A stretch of 64,000 bases of DNA from Agelas oroides (taxonomy: Eukaryota; Porifera; Demospongiae; Agelasida; Agelasidae), in the NCBI GenBank assembly GCA_949130485.1, contig OX422192.1:4596085-4660084 (forward strand), written 5' to 3'. Below the pieces are notes generated by a model. That model was not told where the DNA came from. It saw only the letters and a list, made by a program, of their open reading frames with translations, and made no database searches. The translations under genes were made by a program, and so were the position numbers. Of the stretch, positions 11,861 through 23,563 are shown piece after piece. The first letter of the stretch is position 1, and every line of letters starts with the position of its first letter.

Positions 11861-12445
11861 GGGGCGAGCCTGAGCGAGCCCCACACTAGCGTGACTTCAT
11901 TGCGCACGTGCGTGTGTATGTTTGCTTGCTTGCTTGCTTGCTTGTTCGGACCGACCACTTACCGTAAATTTTAAATGAGCGCATTCAAATATTTCACGAA
12001 CATCGATTATCGTGAAGCATGTGAAGGCCAGTGGAGTCGGAGTGCAGTGTTGGCGACCCGCAGCGAAGACGACTGGAGTTGAAGCACGCGTGGCAACTTA
12101 ATTCTGATTTGTGCTTGTATCGACGACGGCAGGCGGCGCTCACAGGCAGTAAAAATATGGACGGTAGCTAGGTGACTGCCGGGGTCGGGCCATGCATAAA
12201 TGGTACTCATAAACGCCAGAAATTTAGCTCATGATTTCGGCGTAAAGCTTAGTCCATGCATGTGTAGCCACGTTAGCTGCCCTGGCTGGAGAAATGGCTG
12301 GCACATGTGATATATGCATAGTGAGGACTTACTAGTTACTTATGCGTTATCAAATTTGGCTTTAAGCAGTCGACAGTGACACATCCTGCTGTGTGCCATG
12401 ACAAAGTAGTAAATCAGCAGTTTGCTGCTTGCTCAGGCTCACCCC
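11861..12445 (+). mobile_element. GGGGCGAGCC-terminated element, copy 2
   Basis: Same orientation and about 97% like copy 1, with a longer CTTG run and one short deletion near 12184. Both copies are followed by the same ATGATGATGATAATCATC, so the duplicated unit includes that flank. This points to tandem duplication rather than two independent insertions. Confidence 0.75.
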
Positions 12446-12635
12446 ATGATGATGATAATCATCTCACTAGTTAGGATGGTTGTGGACACACACAAGTTAC
12501 ACATAAACAAAATTTGATCGATTGATTGATTGAGGTCTTTTAGAGTTAACTGTCACAGTTATGACCACATGCATTTACTGTAGTATATTGCACTTTCAGG
12601 AACCATGCATGGGTATCTTTTCAAGGTTTTTCTGA

Positions 12636-15600
12636 GAGTTACAATGATACACATTCATTGTCAAAGGATAAAGGTAATAAACTTGCAACTAGTGTACTAA
12701 TGCACATTTTATTAACTATATGCTCAACCTCTCACGCAGAGGTGAACCCACACACTGTGGCTGATGCCTTCTATAATGGAGAGCTTGAGTCTGAGATCAG
12801 ACTCTTGGTAACCACAAGTGGCACAGTGACTCTGAGTGACTTCACATTTAGAAAGGACTCAGACAGAGAGGCACTCATGGAGAAGATAGAGTCCATTTGC
12901 TCGCAGACAATCTACCACCACCATGAATGCACACCAGACTGCAAAAAAAGGGGTAAGCTAAATAATTTTGGAAGTAAAAGAAGCAGCACCATTGTAGTGG
13001 TGAAAATCCCAAGGTGTGGGGAAAGCCAGAACATCATATTTCTTTGTTGTACACTATGGGTCATGGACGGCATTTGGAAATTAACCTTTCCCCATTGCAT
13101 GCATCGAGTCAAGGTACCTTGTTTAAAACATGATGGTATAGTTACCTATCTAAATTGATTATAGCAAATCTCTCTCCTCTTTGTAGTATAGTTGAAAAGA
13201 TCCCAGCTCTTTCCATGCCTGATGTCTGTACAGCAACACCAGTTCATGGTAAAGCTTTCTGCAAAGAGAACTGTGACGCACTGTGAGCTCCTGGAAAAAC
13301 AAGCACCACCCATTCCGACAGATTTGAGGGGATTCCTCAAGCACTGTCAAGTACTCACAGGTTAGCATCAATTTATGGTTCATGAAAAGCTAGCTTGCCT
13401 TCACTTTGCATTGTGAAACATAAGAAGGCTAAATGAAGAGGTTATCTGTTACCAACTTGAGCTTGGAAAATAACTTGGTGATGTTTTGACTGAATGCTCC
13501 AGTCATCATCAGCGCTCAAGTTGGTAACAGATAACCTTCTCTTCATTTATGCAGAAGCCAGTTGAGAAGCCACTGTAAATAAGAAGGCTACATATAGTAA
13601 CTGTTTTTTTCTTTTTGTCACTTCTAATGCCTTGCATATTACAGAGGATGATAGTGCAACTCAGGAAGAGGAGCAACAGATAGAACAAGTCCTGGATGCT
13701 ACTGCAGTTGATACTGGAAGGTTTGTTTGTTGAACTTGCTTTACATGAGAAAGACAAATAAGAGCAGAAATTCTCAGGCCTGTAGCCAAGGGGGATTTGA
13801 GGGGTTTGACTGAACTCCCCCTGGCTAACAGACTAATATGAAGCTAGAAGGGACCTCTGCTATCCTTTGTATTCTATGAACAGTCTGAATAGTTTCCACA
13901 ACACATTACCCATGGCGAGATTGCTGGGTGTGGCAACACCCCCCTGCCACATGCACAGCACACACCCTGTGGCCCAAACCCCCTTTAAGAAATCATGGCT
14001 ACAGGCTTGATTGGCTCTAAAGCACAAAGATTATAGCCCAAGAGTGGTTAAGGCATATCCCAAATTTGATTTTGCTTCATATATTGAAGACAAAGTACAT
14101 GTACAATCATTTATTAACCAAATAGCTAATTGATTGTACTTTATTATGAACAAGCTAGCATTACCATGACAACATGCTAACAATCCTTTAATTTCCTTTC
14201 AATCCCGATGCAATGGATATTAAGCGAAAGCTTTTGTTTTAGCTATCTGAATCTGGGTAGGGACACTGTAACAGTAAGAGATACCAACCTGAAGCTCCAA
14301 GAAGCAAATAATTTTGATTAATTATGAAAGCTCACCTCTCCAGTGACAGCAACAATAGCCTCTGTCCCCAGGTACAGTACGTTAGTACAACTAGTCCACT
14401 ACACGCTCGAAGTATTAGCCACAAATCTAGCCATCTAAGATGATAGGCCATCATCGCTCGAGTATATTCCCTTCTCCTGCTCCCAGAAACATACAGTGCT
14501 TGACCTCAATCGCAGCCCTCGGTAAGTCTGACCTACCTACTTCACAACCATGGATAACACATATGGACTAGCAGCGAGAATAACACTAGCAAAGCTAAGA
14601 AGCTTACATGTGGCAGCCATTCAATCCCTGTGAACTATGGCAATACTTTTGCAATTTGTTGCATATCACATTTGGGGCCGCCTTAACCGACCTGAGTTTG
14701 CAACAGCAAGGAGGGGGGAGCTGACATCTGGTTGCATGGTACATGTGTAAACATTCAATAGTAAGGAGACCTGACAACAAGCTAATAGCTTTCCCTTACA
14801 TAGTGAAACACTAACAAACAAGTCATCTAATCTCTATAATCCTCTAATGGAAATTTCCGTTTCTGTATAGGCGTATACATCACCTGCTTCATGATCATCC
14901 ATCACTGCTCCAAGAAGCAACTGCAGAGTTCAGCCCCGTCACATGTACCAAGAACACTGGTGAGACAAAGTGGTTGCGATGGTGGTCCAGGGGGCATCAG
15001 CTGATTGTGAGAGCTGGAGGGCATATTGAGGCATGGCAACCTCTATACATGTATGTCAACATTGCATACTGATCACTGGGACTGACTCTGCAGCTAGTTA
15101 CATGCATTCTTTGACGTAGATGTAATTCATTAGTTTGCACCTTCTCTGTGACATCAGAATCCTTTGTTTGCACCTTTCTTTGTTTGGGCCTAGAGTAACT
15201 GCTTAATGGTGTCAGATATGCATGCAAATATGCATGGCCAGAAAAGCCCTGATATGCACCTACATACCATAGCAGTTTTACAGCTGTAGCTGGTGTCATG
15301 TTAATGTACAAATACAGGTATAGTATGGATTGTGCACATAAATGTTCCTTTCAGTCAATGCAGCTAACTATAGCTGCATTGTATTACAATTCATGTATAT
15401 ATTTTCATTTTTAGGTCAGAGTCCCCGAGTCAGGTCTTTTTCATTGTCCTGACATGGTTAATTGCGCTTCTACAGTCATCAGCCATCAAGCCAGAGGAAC
15501 TGCAATCCATATACCTGGCTTATGACAACATGTGTAATTTGTGCCACCTGAAAGTTGCAAGAAAGCCATTACCATTAAAACCACCACTTGATCGTGCATG

Positions 15601-15873
15601 GTTAAGTATGAACAAGATTATTGACAGTTTTCATCTTCGAAACCATGTAAATCCAGAGTGTCACACCACATTTTCACTACAAAGATTAAAGGAGATGCAC
15701 CCCGATGCTAACACCCAAGCTGGTGAGCAAACATTTGTTTGGATGGCACGATACAAGAACATTGTTTGTGCTATGAACAAAACTATCATTTATTCTATTT
15801 ACACCACATGATAAGGAGAAACAATTATACAGCGAAATGCTATGCCAATGGCAGAAAGCCTGTGTTGCCATGA
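12636..15873 (+). pseudogene. KDZ/CxC-type transposase-like gene, decayed
   Basis: Exons, by phase and GT-AG borders: ..12673, 12740-12952, 13187-13360, 13645-13720, 14871-15050 and 15415-15873. Exon 13187 carries HGKAFCKENC and, after a frame change near 13280, CELLEKQAPPIPTDLRGFLKHC-like sequence: a Cys/His cluster of the kind linked to KDZ transposases. Exon 14871 reads CTKNTGETKWLRWWSRGH. Exon 15415 has YDNMCNLCHLKVARKPLPL, IIDSFHLRNHVNPEC and DANTQAGEQTFVWMARYKN, the D/H/C/E spacing of an RNase H-like end. A second one-base frameshift near 15783 separates CAMNKT from HLFYLHHMIRRNNY, and the frame then ends at a stop at 15871. The E2/E3 phase also fails. The KDZ assignment is from memory; a domesticated relative is possible. 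Confidence 0.5.
13441..13600 (-). mobile_element. Penelope-type end with hammerhead-like core
   Basis: The perfect 22-bp arms 13441-13462 and 13514-13535 enclose, on the minus strand, CTGATGA, a GACTG/CAGTC stem, and AAAACATC. This is a hammerhead-ribozyme-like order. It is followed (plus strand) by CTTCTCTTCATTTATGCAG, which also follows the copy at 31442-31560. It lies in an intron of the KDZ-like gene. Confidence 0.5.
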
Positions 15874-15889
15874 GTGAAGCCTTAAGTAT

Positions 15890-16160
15890 TGTGACATTCA
15901 TGTAGGTACCTATTCTGTTAGTACAATGTTTATGCATGATTTTGTATTAATTTTTGTGTCACTTAATTTACACTCCAATAATAAATACCTTTGGTTTTGC
16001 TGAAGTGATAATGAGGTTTGTTGTTATTTTGTTTTCTTAACTATTGTGGCATTCATCCTATTCTGTTAGTACAATGTTTATGCATGATTTTGTATTTTGT
16101 GTCGTTTAATTTACACTCCAATAATTAACACCTTTGTTTTTGCTGAAGTCATATTGAGTT
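15890..16160 (+). repeat. Two copies of a 3' flank, about 115 bp each
   Basis: CTATTCTGTTAGTACAATG through TACACTCCAATAAT and TTTTGCTGAAGT occurs twice, at about 15906-16006 and 16047-16150. The first copy has AATAAA (about 15980) and the second lost it (AATTAA). This probably duplicates the polyadenylation region of the KDZ-like gene. Confidence 0.7.
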
Positions 16161-16439
16161 TTGTCACAGTCCGTTGTCTTGTGTAGCGCTCAGGCCACAC
16201 CCCGATCATCCAACTAGGTGTGGTCGGCACTGGATACGAGGTGACTGAGGACTATATTCGTATTAGTATCTCACTGACGCGCGCGAAGGTTACGACCGTC
16301 AAGTTCAGGGCTGGAGCAGCCCGAAGCTTGAAGTTTCTTGTTCTAGAAGCAAATAGAGACTACGAGAACGCTATTATTAAAATTTCCTGACCGTGAGCCT
16401 GACAGCGGATACGGTGAGCTAGCGCATATATCGCAAATG

Positions 16440-16732
16440 TTTCAGCATATGTTGAAAGTAGCTCTGAACAAAAGCTGGCACAGACTGATTTGAGATACAT
16501 TGGTGGTTAGAACGCTACCTACAGTGAGCATGTACATGTAGATGCGTCCATCGAGTGATTTTGGGTCATGAATATATTAATAAGCTACTAAAACCCTTTT
16601 TTAAAATTAGGCGAAGCAAGATTGCCCTAAACCAAACCCTAACCCTGAAATTAGGAGTAACACTGGTCCTGATTGTAACCCAGGTTTATGTTTTCGTTAA
16701 CTTCCGCCGAGTGACTTCCACCGCCACCTTAA
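16440..16732 (+). mobile_element. Right end of a TTAA element
   Basis: Matches the right 270 bp of the element at 40827-42382 (GATACATTGGTGGTTAG; GATTGCCCTAAACC; CCGCCACC then TTAA at 16729-16732). The left part is not found next to it. Confidence 0.6.
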
Positions 16733-17065
16733 GAGCTCACTGGGATAAATGTCTTTACCAGAAATGTCTCTTTTTCCAACTGAGGCAAGATTTTTATATC
16801 ATTTACAATGAGAAAAACCACTCAGCATGGGTTGTCTCCTGATAGACAGAATTTTCCAGTCGAAATCGGCACATATTTGTTGCATGCATGTAAAACTGTT
16901 TTTGATCAGGTCTAAACAAGATGCAACAATAATCCACATAGATTACAGCCTCCTAGCAGGTTGACTGCAATTAAGGTGTATGTGATTTCATCTAGGTAAC
17001 ATACTACAGTAACCACTCAGGATATACTTCATATTATTCACATTGACACTGTTTGTATACTTCAG

Positions 17066-17438
17066 CTGGGGCTATACTCTCCTTACGCTATGAGTCGGTT
17101 AGCAAGCGGTGTGGGAGTGTTGCAGTACCCGTTGTCTATGGTCGTCACTGCCAGGGTAAGAGCAATTTTGTGAAGATTGCGTTGGCTGTCTATGGCAACC
17201 TAGAGAAGGGTGTGGCCACTTACCTGAGTGCGAGCAGTACTCGTACGAAAATTGGAGCATCACTTCCGTTTGCCTATGACGACCCAAGCAATAGTGAAGC
17301 CAAATTTAAACAAATGATAATCAAGGTATTTGGCGGAGCATCAGTTGAGCATGCAAGGCAGCAGATGACAGCTCAATGTGTCCCACTGATAACAGCAAAT
17401 GAATTCATCATAGATAAACTCACTGCAGATGAACCAAG
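17066..17438 (+). CDS. Orphan exon: P-loop NTPase with intact Walker A
   Basis: One open exon, acceptor TTCAG at 17061-17065 and donor GTAGGG at 17439. It contains GRHCQGKS, a textbook GxxxxGK[ST] Walker A (about residues 27-34), and LPFAYDDPS (Walker B-like DD). IIKVFGG and CVPLITANEF follow. It is the paralogue of exon 7736-7381, with the same end phase. No neighbouring exon of this gene is visible: repeat elements occupy both sides (ending at 16732 and starting at about 17460). It may be an exon stranded by insertions, or part of a gene with long introns reaching beyond the repeats. The family is resembled by DUF927/SF3-helicase-like ATPases; function unknown. Confidence 0.6.
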
Positions 17439-17459
17439 GTAGGGGTAAAATATCAGTAT

Positions 17460-18622
17460 TGTCCAATGTTTTAGCCTTTCTTTCCAAGCCTGAGAGGGCT
17501 TACTGAAGTTTGATACGACAGTTTGAAACAGTTATCATTGAAGTATCTGCTGTGCAAGCGCTAAGGTTGAGAGCTAATTCACGGCGATTGCACAGGGCCA
17601 TACATTTTCCATCAATGAATTGGACCTAGGGTGACATAGGATTTTACAGTGGCCAAACTAGCTATCTTTACATGAAGGTACTTACATCTGCTAAAAATGA
17701 GAATATGAGTTTTAAACCACTGCTAACCTGAGTTATGATCAAAAATGTTGACACTTCAGTGACCACACTAAACTTGCAGCTCTGAAGCCTTGTATAATAA
17801 TTAAGGTAGGTACACTGTTAACAAGCTAGGTCTATTAGCTACAACGTTCTGGTAGCAGACTACCAATACAGCACAGCCACACTGAGCTACAAGTCACTTT
17901 GATACTTAAGTGAAGTGCGCACTTCGCTACAGGCTTGCTGCACTACAGCACATCCCATGCCTCCACAGCGCTTTTGCTGGCAATGGCATTTCTTTACAAA
18001 ACCAACTGATGTCTCTCAGTAGCATATGTGTGGTGTTCTTATTTTCTATACAATTTAGATATAGATGCATACAACAGTAGCATGGCCATCTTCTGCCCAG
18101 CAAGTTGGCTGCTTTTGTATCATCTTGCCTCTACATGACTTCAATTCCCACCTATTAGCACCCTCTTCTACATGGCTTCATATGCCAAGTAAGTCACTCT
18201 ACACCCAATGACTATGCTTAATGTTAGAAGCTGGATTGTGCACCTAACTCCAATCCCCTGTTCCCTGCTCAACTTTTGCCCTAATATAGCCAGGCTTCCA
18301 CACTATGTGTTGTTAGTGGGTTTCTCTTAGTCAAAGTTTGTGCCCTTGCTGCTTGCTCACCATGCACCTGGAAGTGTGTGCCTCTAGTGGATCTGCTCAA
18401 CGGTCTGTTATGGGCAGGACGAAATGGCCTGCCACCTACACCCAATATTTTGCACTTGGGATGCAGTTACCAGCTGCACTCCAGTCACCGTTTTCTTTCC
18501 ACTTGGAATGAGGTTAGACTCCTAAAACCAAGTTTTGCTAAAAGTTTATGAAGGCAAACAGTCTAGCAGCTTGGATTCCAGGTTTGCCGACCTTGAAAAT
18601 CCAGGGTTCAGTACCACCTTAA
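17460..18622 (+). mobile_element. Dispersed repeat, ends at TTAA
   Basis: 17465-17650 and about 18240-18510 match about 41110-41300 and 41300-41640 of the TTAA element at 40827. The right edge, 18545-18622, reads CTTGGATTCCAGG through ACCACCTTAA, an inverted copy of the left terminus of the same family. The middle (17650-18240) is unmatched and non-coding. Confidence 0.6.
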
Positions 18623-18640
18623 TAGAACAAGGGTACTGCT

Positions 18641-19345
18641 TCACTTCATGTTAACATATTTCCTTCATGTGAACATAATTCCTTCATGTGAACATATTCC
18701 CTTTATGTGAACATATATTATCCCTTCATATGAACATATTTGCTTCATGTGACCATATTCCCTTCATGTGAACACATTCATTTCATGTGAACATATTTCC
18801 ATTCATGTGAACATGGTGAACATATTTGCTTCATGTGAACATACTCCCGTCATGTGAACATATTTGCCTCATGTGACCATATTCCCTTCATGTGAACATA
18901 TTTGCTTCATGTGAACATATTCCCTTTTAATGTGAACACATTCCCTTCATGTGAACACATTCCCTTCATGTGAACACATTCCCTTCATGTGAACATATTT
19001 CCTTCATGTGAACATATTCCCTTCATGTGAACACATTCCCTTCATGTGAACATATTCCCTTCATGTGAACACATTCCCTTCATGTGAACATATTCCCTTC
19101 ATGTGAACACATTCCCTTCATGTGAACACATTCCCTTCATGTGAACACATTCCCTTCATGTGAACATATTTCCTTCATGTGAACATCTTTCCTTAATGTG
19201 AACATATTTCCTTCATGTGAACATGGTGAACATATTTGCTTCAGGTTAACATATTTCTTTCATGTGAACAGATTCACTTATTGTGAACATGTTCCCTTCA
19301 TGAGAACACATTCCATTCACATAAATATGTTGCCTTCATGTAAAC
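18641..19345. repeat. 20-bp minisatellite, about 35 copies
   Basis: The unit TTCCCTTCATGTGAACAYAT is repeated across 700 bp, with TTTCC/TTTGC variants at the edges and the most regular copies in the centre (about 18930-19170). Confidence 0.95.
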
Positions 19346-19608
19346 ATGTTTTATGTTCATGAACATCTCATAGCTTTCTGAACAAGATCTGTTAACATGT
19401 TCTGGCCATGTATTTCAGGTGTACCTTCTTCTCTGGCATGCAAACACCTCCTAGAAATGTCCTGCATGATACACAATTTGATGAACACTTGAACCAGAAC
19501 ATCATTGTTCACGTGAACATTCACATCATGTATACTGCAGAAAATGTCTCCTAAAATCATGCATGGTATCAATTTAATAGCCCTTGTGAAAACTTACGGT
19601 CTACTTGG

Positions 19609-19884
19609 GTGTCCGTCCTTGGGAGGGCAAAGCAAGAAACACACTGCACAGCTATTACCACCACTACAATTAATTCTCTCACAAACAAGTTCATTATGAA
19701 TTTTCTGAGAACTGAATTTCAGCTACAAATTGCCTTCAGTCTTCACGTGGACCACTTGAATGTGTATAGATTTACGTGTGGTGTACGGTTGGGGGCGTGG
19801 TGTGGTGTCCTGCATGGCGGCGCACGCCCGGCGGGGCGTATTGTCCGGTGCCGCGCGCACTGTGGGCGTTGGCATCGTCGCTCG
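19609..19884. other. No gene recognised
   Basis: A GC-rich stretch (19780-19880) leads into the 21-bp repeat. Overlapping ORFs here read through repeats and have no domain. Confidence 0.4.
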
Positions 19885-20070
19885 CATCGCCGTCGTCTAT
19901 CGTCGCATCGCCATCGTCTATCGTCGCATCGTCATCGTCTATCATCGCATCGCCATCGTCTATCGTCTATCGTCGCATCGTCATCGTCTATCATCGCATC
20001 GTCATCGTCTATAGTCGCATCGTCATCGTCTATCGGCGCATCGTCATCGTCGCATAGACATCGTCGCGTA
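19885..20070. repeat. 21-bp CGTCATCGTCTAT repeat
   Basis: Units of CGTCATCGTCTATCGTCGCAT and close variants, about nine copies. It directly abuts the 5'-truncated MULE domain, so the break in the transposase may have happened in or next to this array. Confidence 0.9.
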
Positions 20071-20094
20071 GCGCGACCTCCAGGGCCACCGTAA

Positions 20095-21110
20095 ATAACG
20101 GATGAGGAGAGGGGAATTGTTAACGCAATCACCTCAAATCTACCTGCAGCAATTCGCCTACGATGCTGGAATCATATCTTCCAAGATGTCACAAGATGGC
20201 TTCGCAGTCATGGTGCCAAATCAGAGGAAATCTCCATCTACCTCACAGATGTACGTGACCTGTTTCACCAAGCTTCAGAGGTGGAGTACAGAGAAATGCA
20301 AATGGAGTGCACCATTTCATGAGTACTACACCAATGAAGTAGCACCAGACATCACCTCAATAGCAAGGTGGGTAATTGAGCCCTACGGGGTTTATGACCC
20401 ATATAGTGGTATTACCAACAACCAGGCAGAGGGCCTAAATTTTGTGTTGAAGCAGCTCCAAGAATGGAGAGAGGCTCCAATAGATTGCATGGCCTTGGCT
20501 CTCCACCACCTTCAATCCTACTATTTGGTGGAAATTGCCAGAGGACAACATGGCATGGGAAATTACCATCTGCACTCACAGTACCTACAGCTTAGAGAGT
20601 TGACTCCCATTCCCACCTCATCCTTCAGTCCTGATGAAATTGTCAGCAGAATCAGGGGGAAGTTAGCTCATTCAACTGAACAAGAACAAACCCCCAAAGT
20701 ACATCTGTCTACTTCTAAGCATGATCCAGGAACACAATTCAGCCAAGTGGAATGAGCAAGGCTAATTGTCGAGCAAAACCGAATTAATCTTGACACAAAA
20801 CTCCACACGTTTACAGTTTTGGGCTCAGAGCGACCACATGTGGTGACACTATTTCCTAAAGAGACATGCTCTTGCCCATCAACAACAACTTGCTACCACA
20901 TACTTGCGGCAAAGATGTCTCTTGGGGTAGATCAGAAGCAACAGACTCAGCATCGAGTGAACCTCACACAACTTCGGAGAAATGCCCGTAGCAGGAGAGA
21001 GAAGAAGTCAGGGCGTAAGCATCCACGGCCAGGTGACTGTGATGTTGTCCCAGCACCAGATTCGTCTGCAGTCATGGACACCTCTCCCACAAATACACCA
21101 GTGAAAACAG
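20095..21110 (+). pseudogene. MULE transposase domain plus SWIM zinc finger
   Basis: In the frame of 20101 the sequence reads TDEERGIVNAI (second catalytic Asp context), then LRCWNHIFQDVTRWLRSHGA and IYLTDVRDLFHQASEVEYREM. A frame change at about 20297-20303 moves to KWSAPFHEYYTNEV, ARWVIEPYGVYDP, SGITNNQAEGLNFVLKQL (third acidic residue context, NQAE) and IDCMALALHHLQSYY. After an in-frame TGA (20753-20755) come VVTLFPKETCSCPS and CYHILAAK. The SWIM ligands CxCx5CxH have codons at 20867, 20873, 20891 and 20897. The exon ends at a donor (21111) after a basic stretch. This order, MULE then SWIM, is standard for Mutator-like transposases. The first catalytic Asp and N-terminus are absent upstream, where a minisatellite begins. 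Confidence 0.75.
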
Positions 21111-21408
21111 GTAACTACAGGTGATACATACAAGAGACATGTACCCATTTTACATAGATATTGCACACTATCCTTATCACCTGCCAATGCACAATGTAGA
21201 ATGACCCAGTGCATAGCCGTAGATTATATTTGCACTTCTATAAACACATGCTGCATACTTCGGAAGTGAGTATGGTTACTGTGGCTCAAAAGCCACAGTT
21301 CGTTTCAAATATCATTAAAAAGTTCCACTCCATTGTAATGGGTGCTAAATAATGTAAAAGCAAGCTGATTGATATCAGTTTACCATACATCAAAAGTTGT
21401 GCTACCAG

Positions 21409-23297
21409 ATTTTTATAATCATACTCCAGATGATCCTGAGGTCCTCTCTGATGCTGGAGAAGCTCTGAACATAATGTGGGAGCTGTTAACTCAGAGTGAC
21501 AATAATCCAGGTGAAAATCAGCCAGCCTGTGCTCCATCTGATCCAGGCCTGCAAGGTGGGAGATTCTCCCTAAGGCATTTGCAACGTAAGAAGTTAGTAT
21601 GCATCTATTTGTTCTGATACAGACTCTGAAGACGAAGATATACCACCTTTGCCACCACCCATGCCCAGTTTGTCTGAACTGTCAAATATTCAAAAAGGTC
21701 AGGCAAGCAGATTAGAATTTAATTGGCTGCTAGTGATATAGACATTAATCACTTACCAACCAGGAGGAAATGGCTCAGAGGTGACTTCTTCTGGGAGCAG
21801 TCTCACTGACCCATTCATACCACCCACAGCCATCAAACAAGGTTACCTAATTGACTTTGAATAACCATATCTATAATTTCAATGTTAGCTCTGCCATCTA
21901 GACAAAGGAAATGATGGGGAATCAAAAAGAACTGGGAACAAAAGAACACAACAATCAGAAGCACTGCAAACAAAGAGAAGAAAAGTGACAACATCTACTG
22001 GGTCTGAGATGGTTGATGAGCTGGCACAACAGAAGCCACCAACTGTGTCTCCTCATCCAAATTACAAGCAAGGTAGCGTATTGATGTTATTGTGATAGAC
22101 ATTTACTGTGAGTGCAACTCAATCAGCTTTTATCCATGCATTGGGACTTAATTTGGGAGAGCAAAATGCATCCTTGTGTAATGCAGCCGATTTAGTTAGC
22201 AAGACTTGAGGTAACTTTGAGGTTGATGGTTGAATATAAATGACTGAATATGTGCGAGTATATGTGCATTTATATAGTGAGTGAGAGTGATGATCTAAGT
22301 GCTAATACATATTGCTCAATATCCTGCTAGTCCTATACAACAAAGAACAGGAAACCAGTGTCTAAGAGATAAGGTCTAGTTCAGCACAAATCAAGGATTT
22401 AACACCTATACAGCCTAAGGGAAATGAGTACATAAATCAGAACAAATCAGCAAATCAGTCACCAACTTACATGAATATTGCCTTATAAGTCCAAAAGTAT
22501 CTACACCACAATAATCAATTCAAGTCCACAAGAATATTCCATTACACTTGCATACTTGACATTTCAAATCAGAAAAACTCAGGTGCTAACATCACATCCA
22601 GTAAATTCTTCAGTGCCCCACAAAGATAAAAAGGTTGATTCTTTTTTTTTTGGTAGAGAAGTCAAGAGGTACATCAAAGCTGCCAACACATGTACAGAAT
22701 GTTGCTGAAGGGCAGAAATGCAAAGGTAAGTAACTTCCATTGAAGTAAGCATGTTTGAGCTCATTAATCGGGTTAATTTTTTTACCTACTCAGATTCAAG
22801 CACCAAACCTACTGCTTTAAAACCCACGACTAGAAATGCCAGCACATTCAAAGATCAAAAACAGAGACCCTCTGCAACTGTTTTTGTAACGCCATTGAGT
22901 GCACTTCAGAAGCACAGGAAAAGTCGTGAGAACCTTGCAGGTTGAGCTAAAAGTGCATGTTGAATCAATTTATTTGATGCTGTTTACATTTCACTTATAT
23001 TTCTCCATCTAGAAAGTGAACACAGTAAATGCAGTAGGACCCAGCCACTGAAGTACACTCCTCCGAACAGTGAAACCAGCAGTGATATGGTTATTAATTT
23101 TGTAGCTACTTTTGTGCACATAATTGGTGTATCTACATTTGTGCATGTCCATCACCAATTTCACTTATTCATTTGTAGATGCAAGTTGATGCATCACCTC
23201 TCATCACAGTGTTGTGCAAGAAGTGTCACAGGCACTATCCACTAAGACAAGCACAGCATCATGCACAGAATTGCACCCATGTGGAGACAATAGAAAG
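21409..23297 (+). CDS. Linker exons: acidic, NLS-like and C2HC finger
   Basis: Short exons in series: 21409-21510 (HTPDDPEVLSDAGEALNIMW), 21623-21697 (DSEDEDIPPLPPPMP), 21774-21841, 21902-22072 (contains TKRRKV, a monopartite NLS-like motif), 22657-22725, 22794-22940, 23013-23089 and 23179-23297. The last reads LCKKCHRHYPLRQAQHHAQNC, a CX2C-X11-H-X4-C finger resembling UBZ-type or other small zinc fingers. The stretch links the SWIM and Ulp1 regions. The composition fits a disordered nuclear linker. Exon borders are by eye. Confidence 0.5.
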
Positions 23298-23563
23298 GTA
23301 TCATGCACACGTGTTGCAAATAGTTATTAGTCTAACAGACAAACTGGTAAAACTAAATTATTAAGCATATAGCTGACTGACTTATAGTATGAAATAACTA
23401 GCTGGTTATATAGCTACTCTTTTAACACAAGGAAAGGTCCATCCACCAAACTAACTGCTAATTTACAGCTCACAGTGCTAATGACACAGTGCAATAATCA
23501 CAACAATTAGCAAGTACAGGGTTCAAACGTAAACATGTATGACTATTGTGTAGTCAGTTGTAG

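Noticed and set aside
18641-20070. Possible CRISPR array
   Set aside because: The repeats are contiguous 20-21-bp units without unique spacers, in an animal-like genome.
20753-20755. In-frame TGA as selenocysteine in the SWIM region
   Set aside because: No SECIS-like structure was seen, and a nearby frameshift and truncation make ordinary decay simpler.
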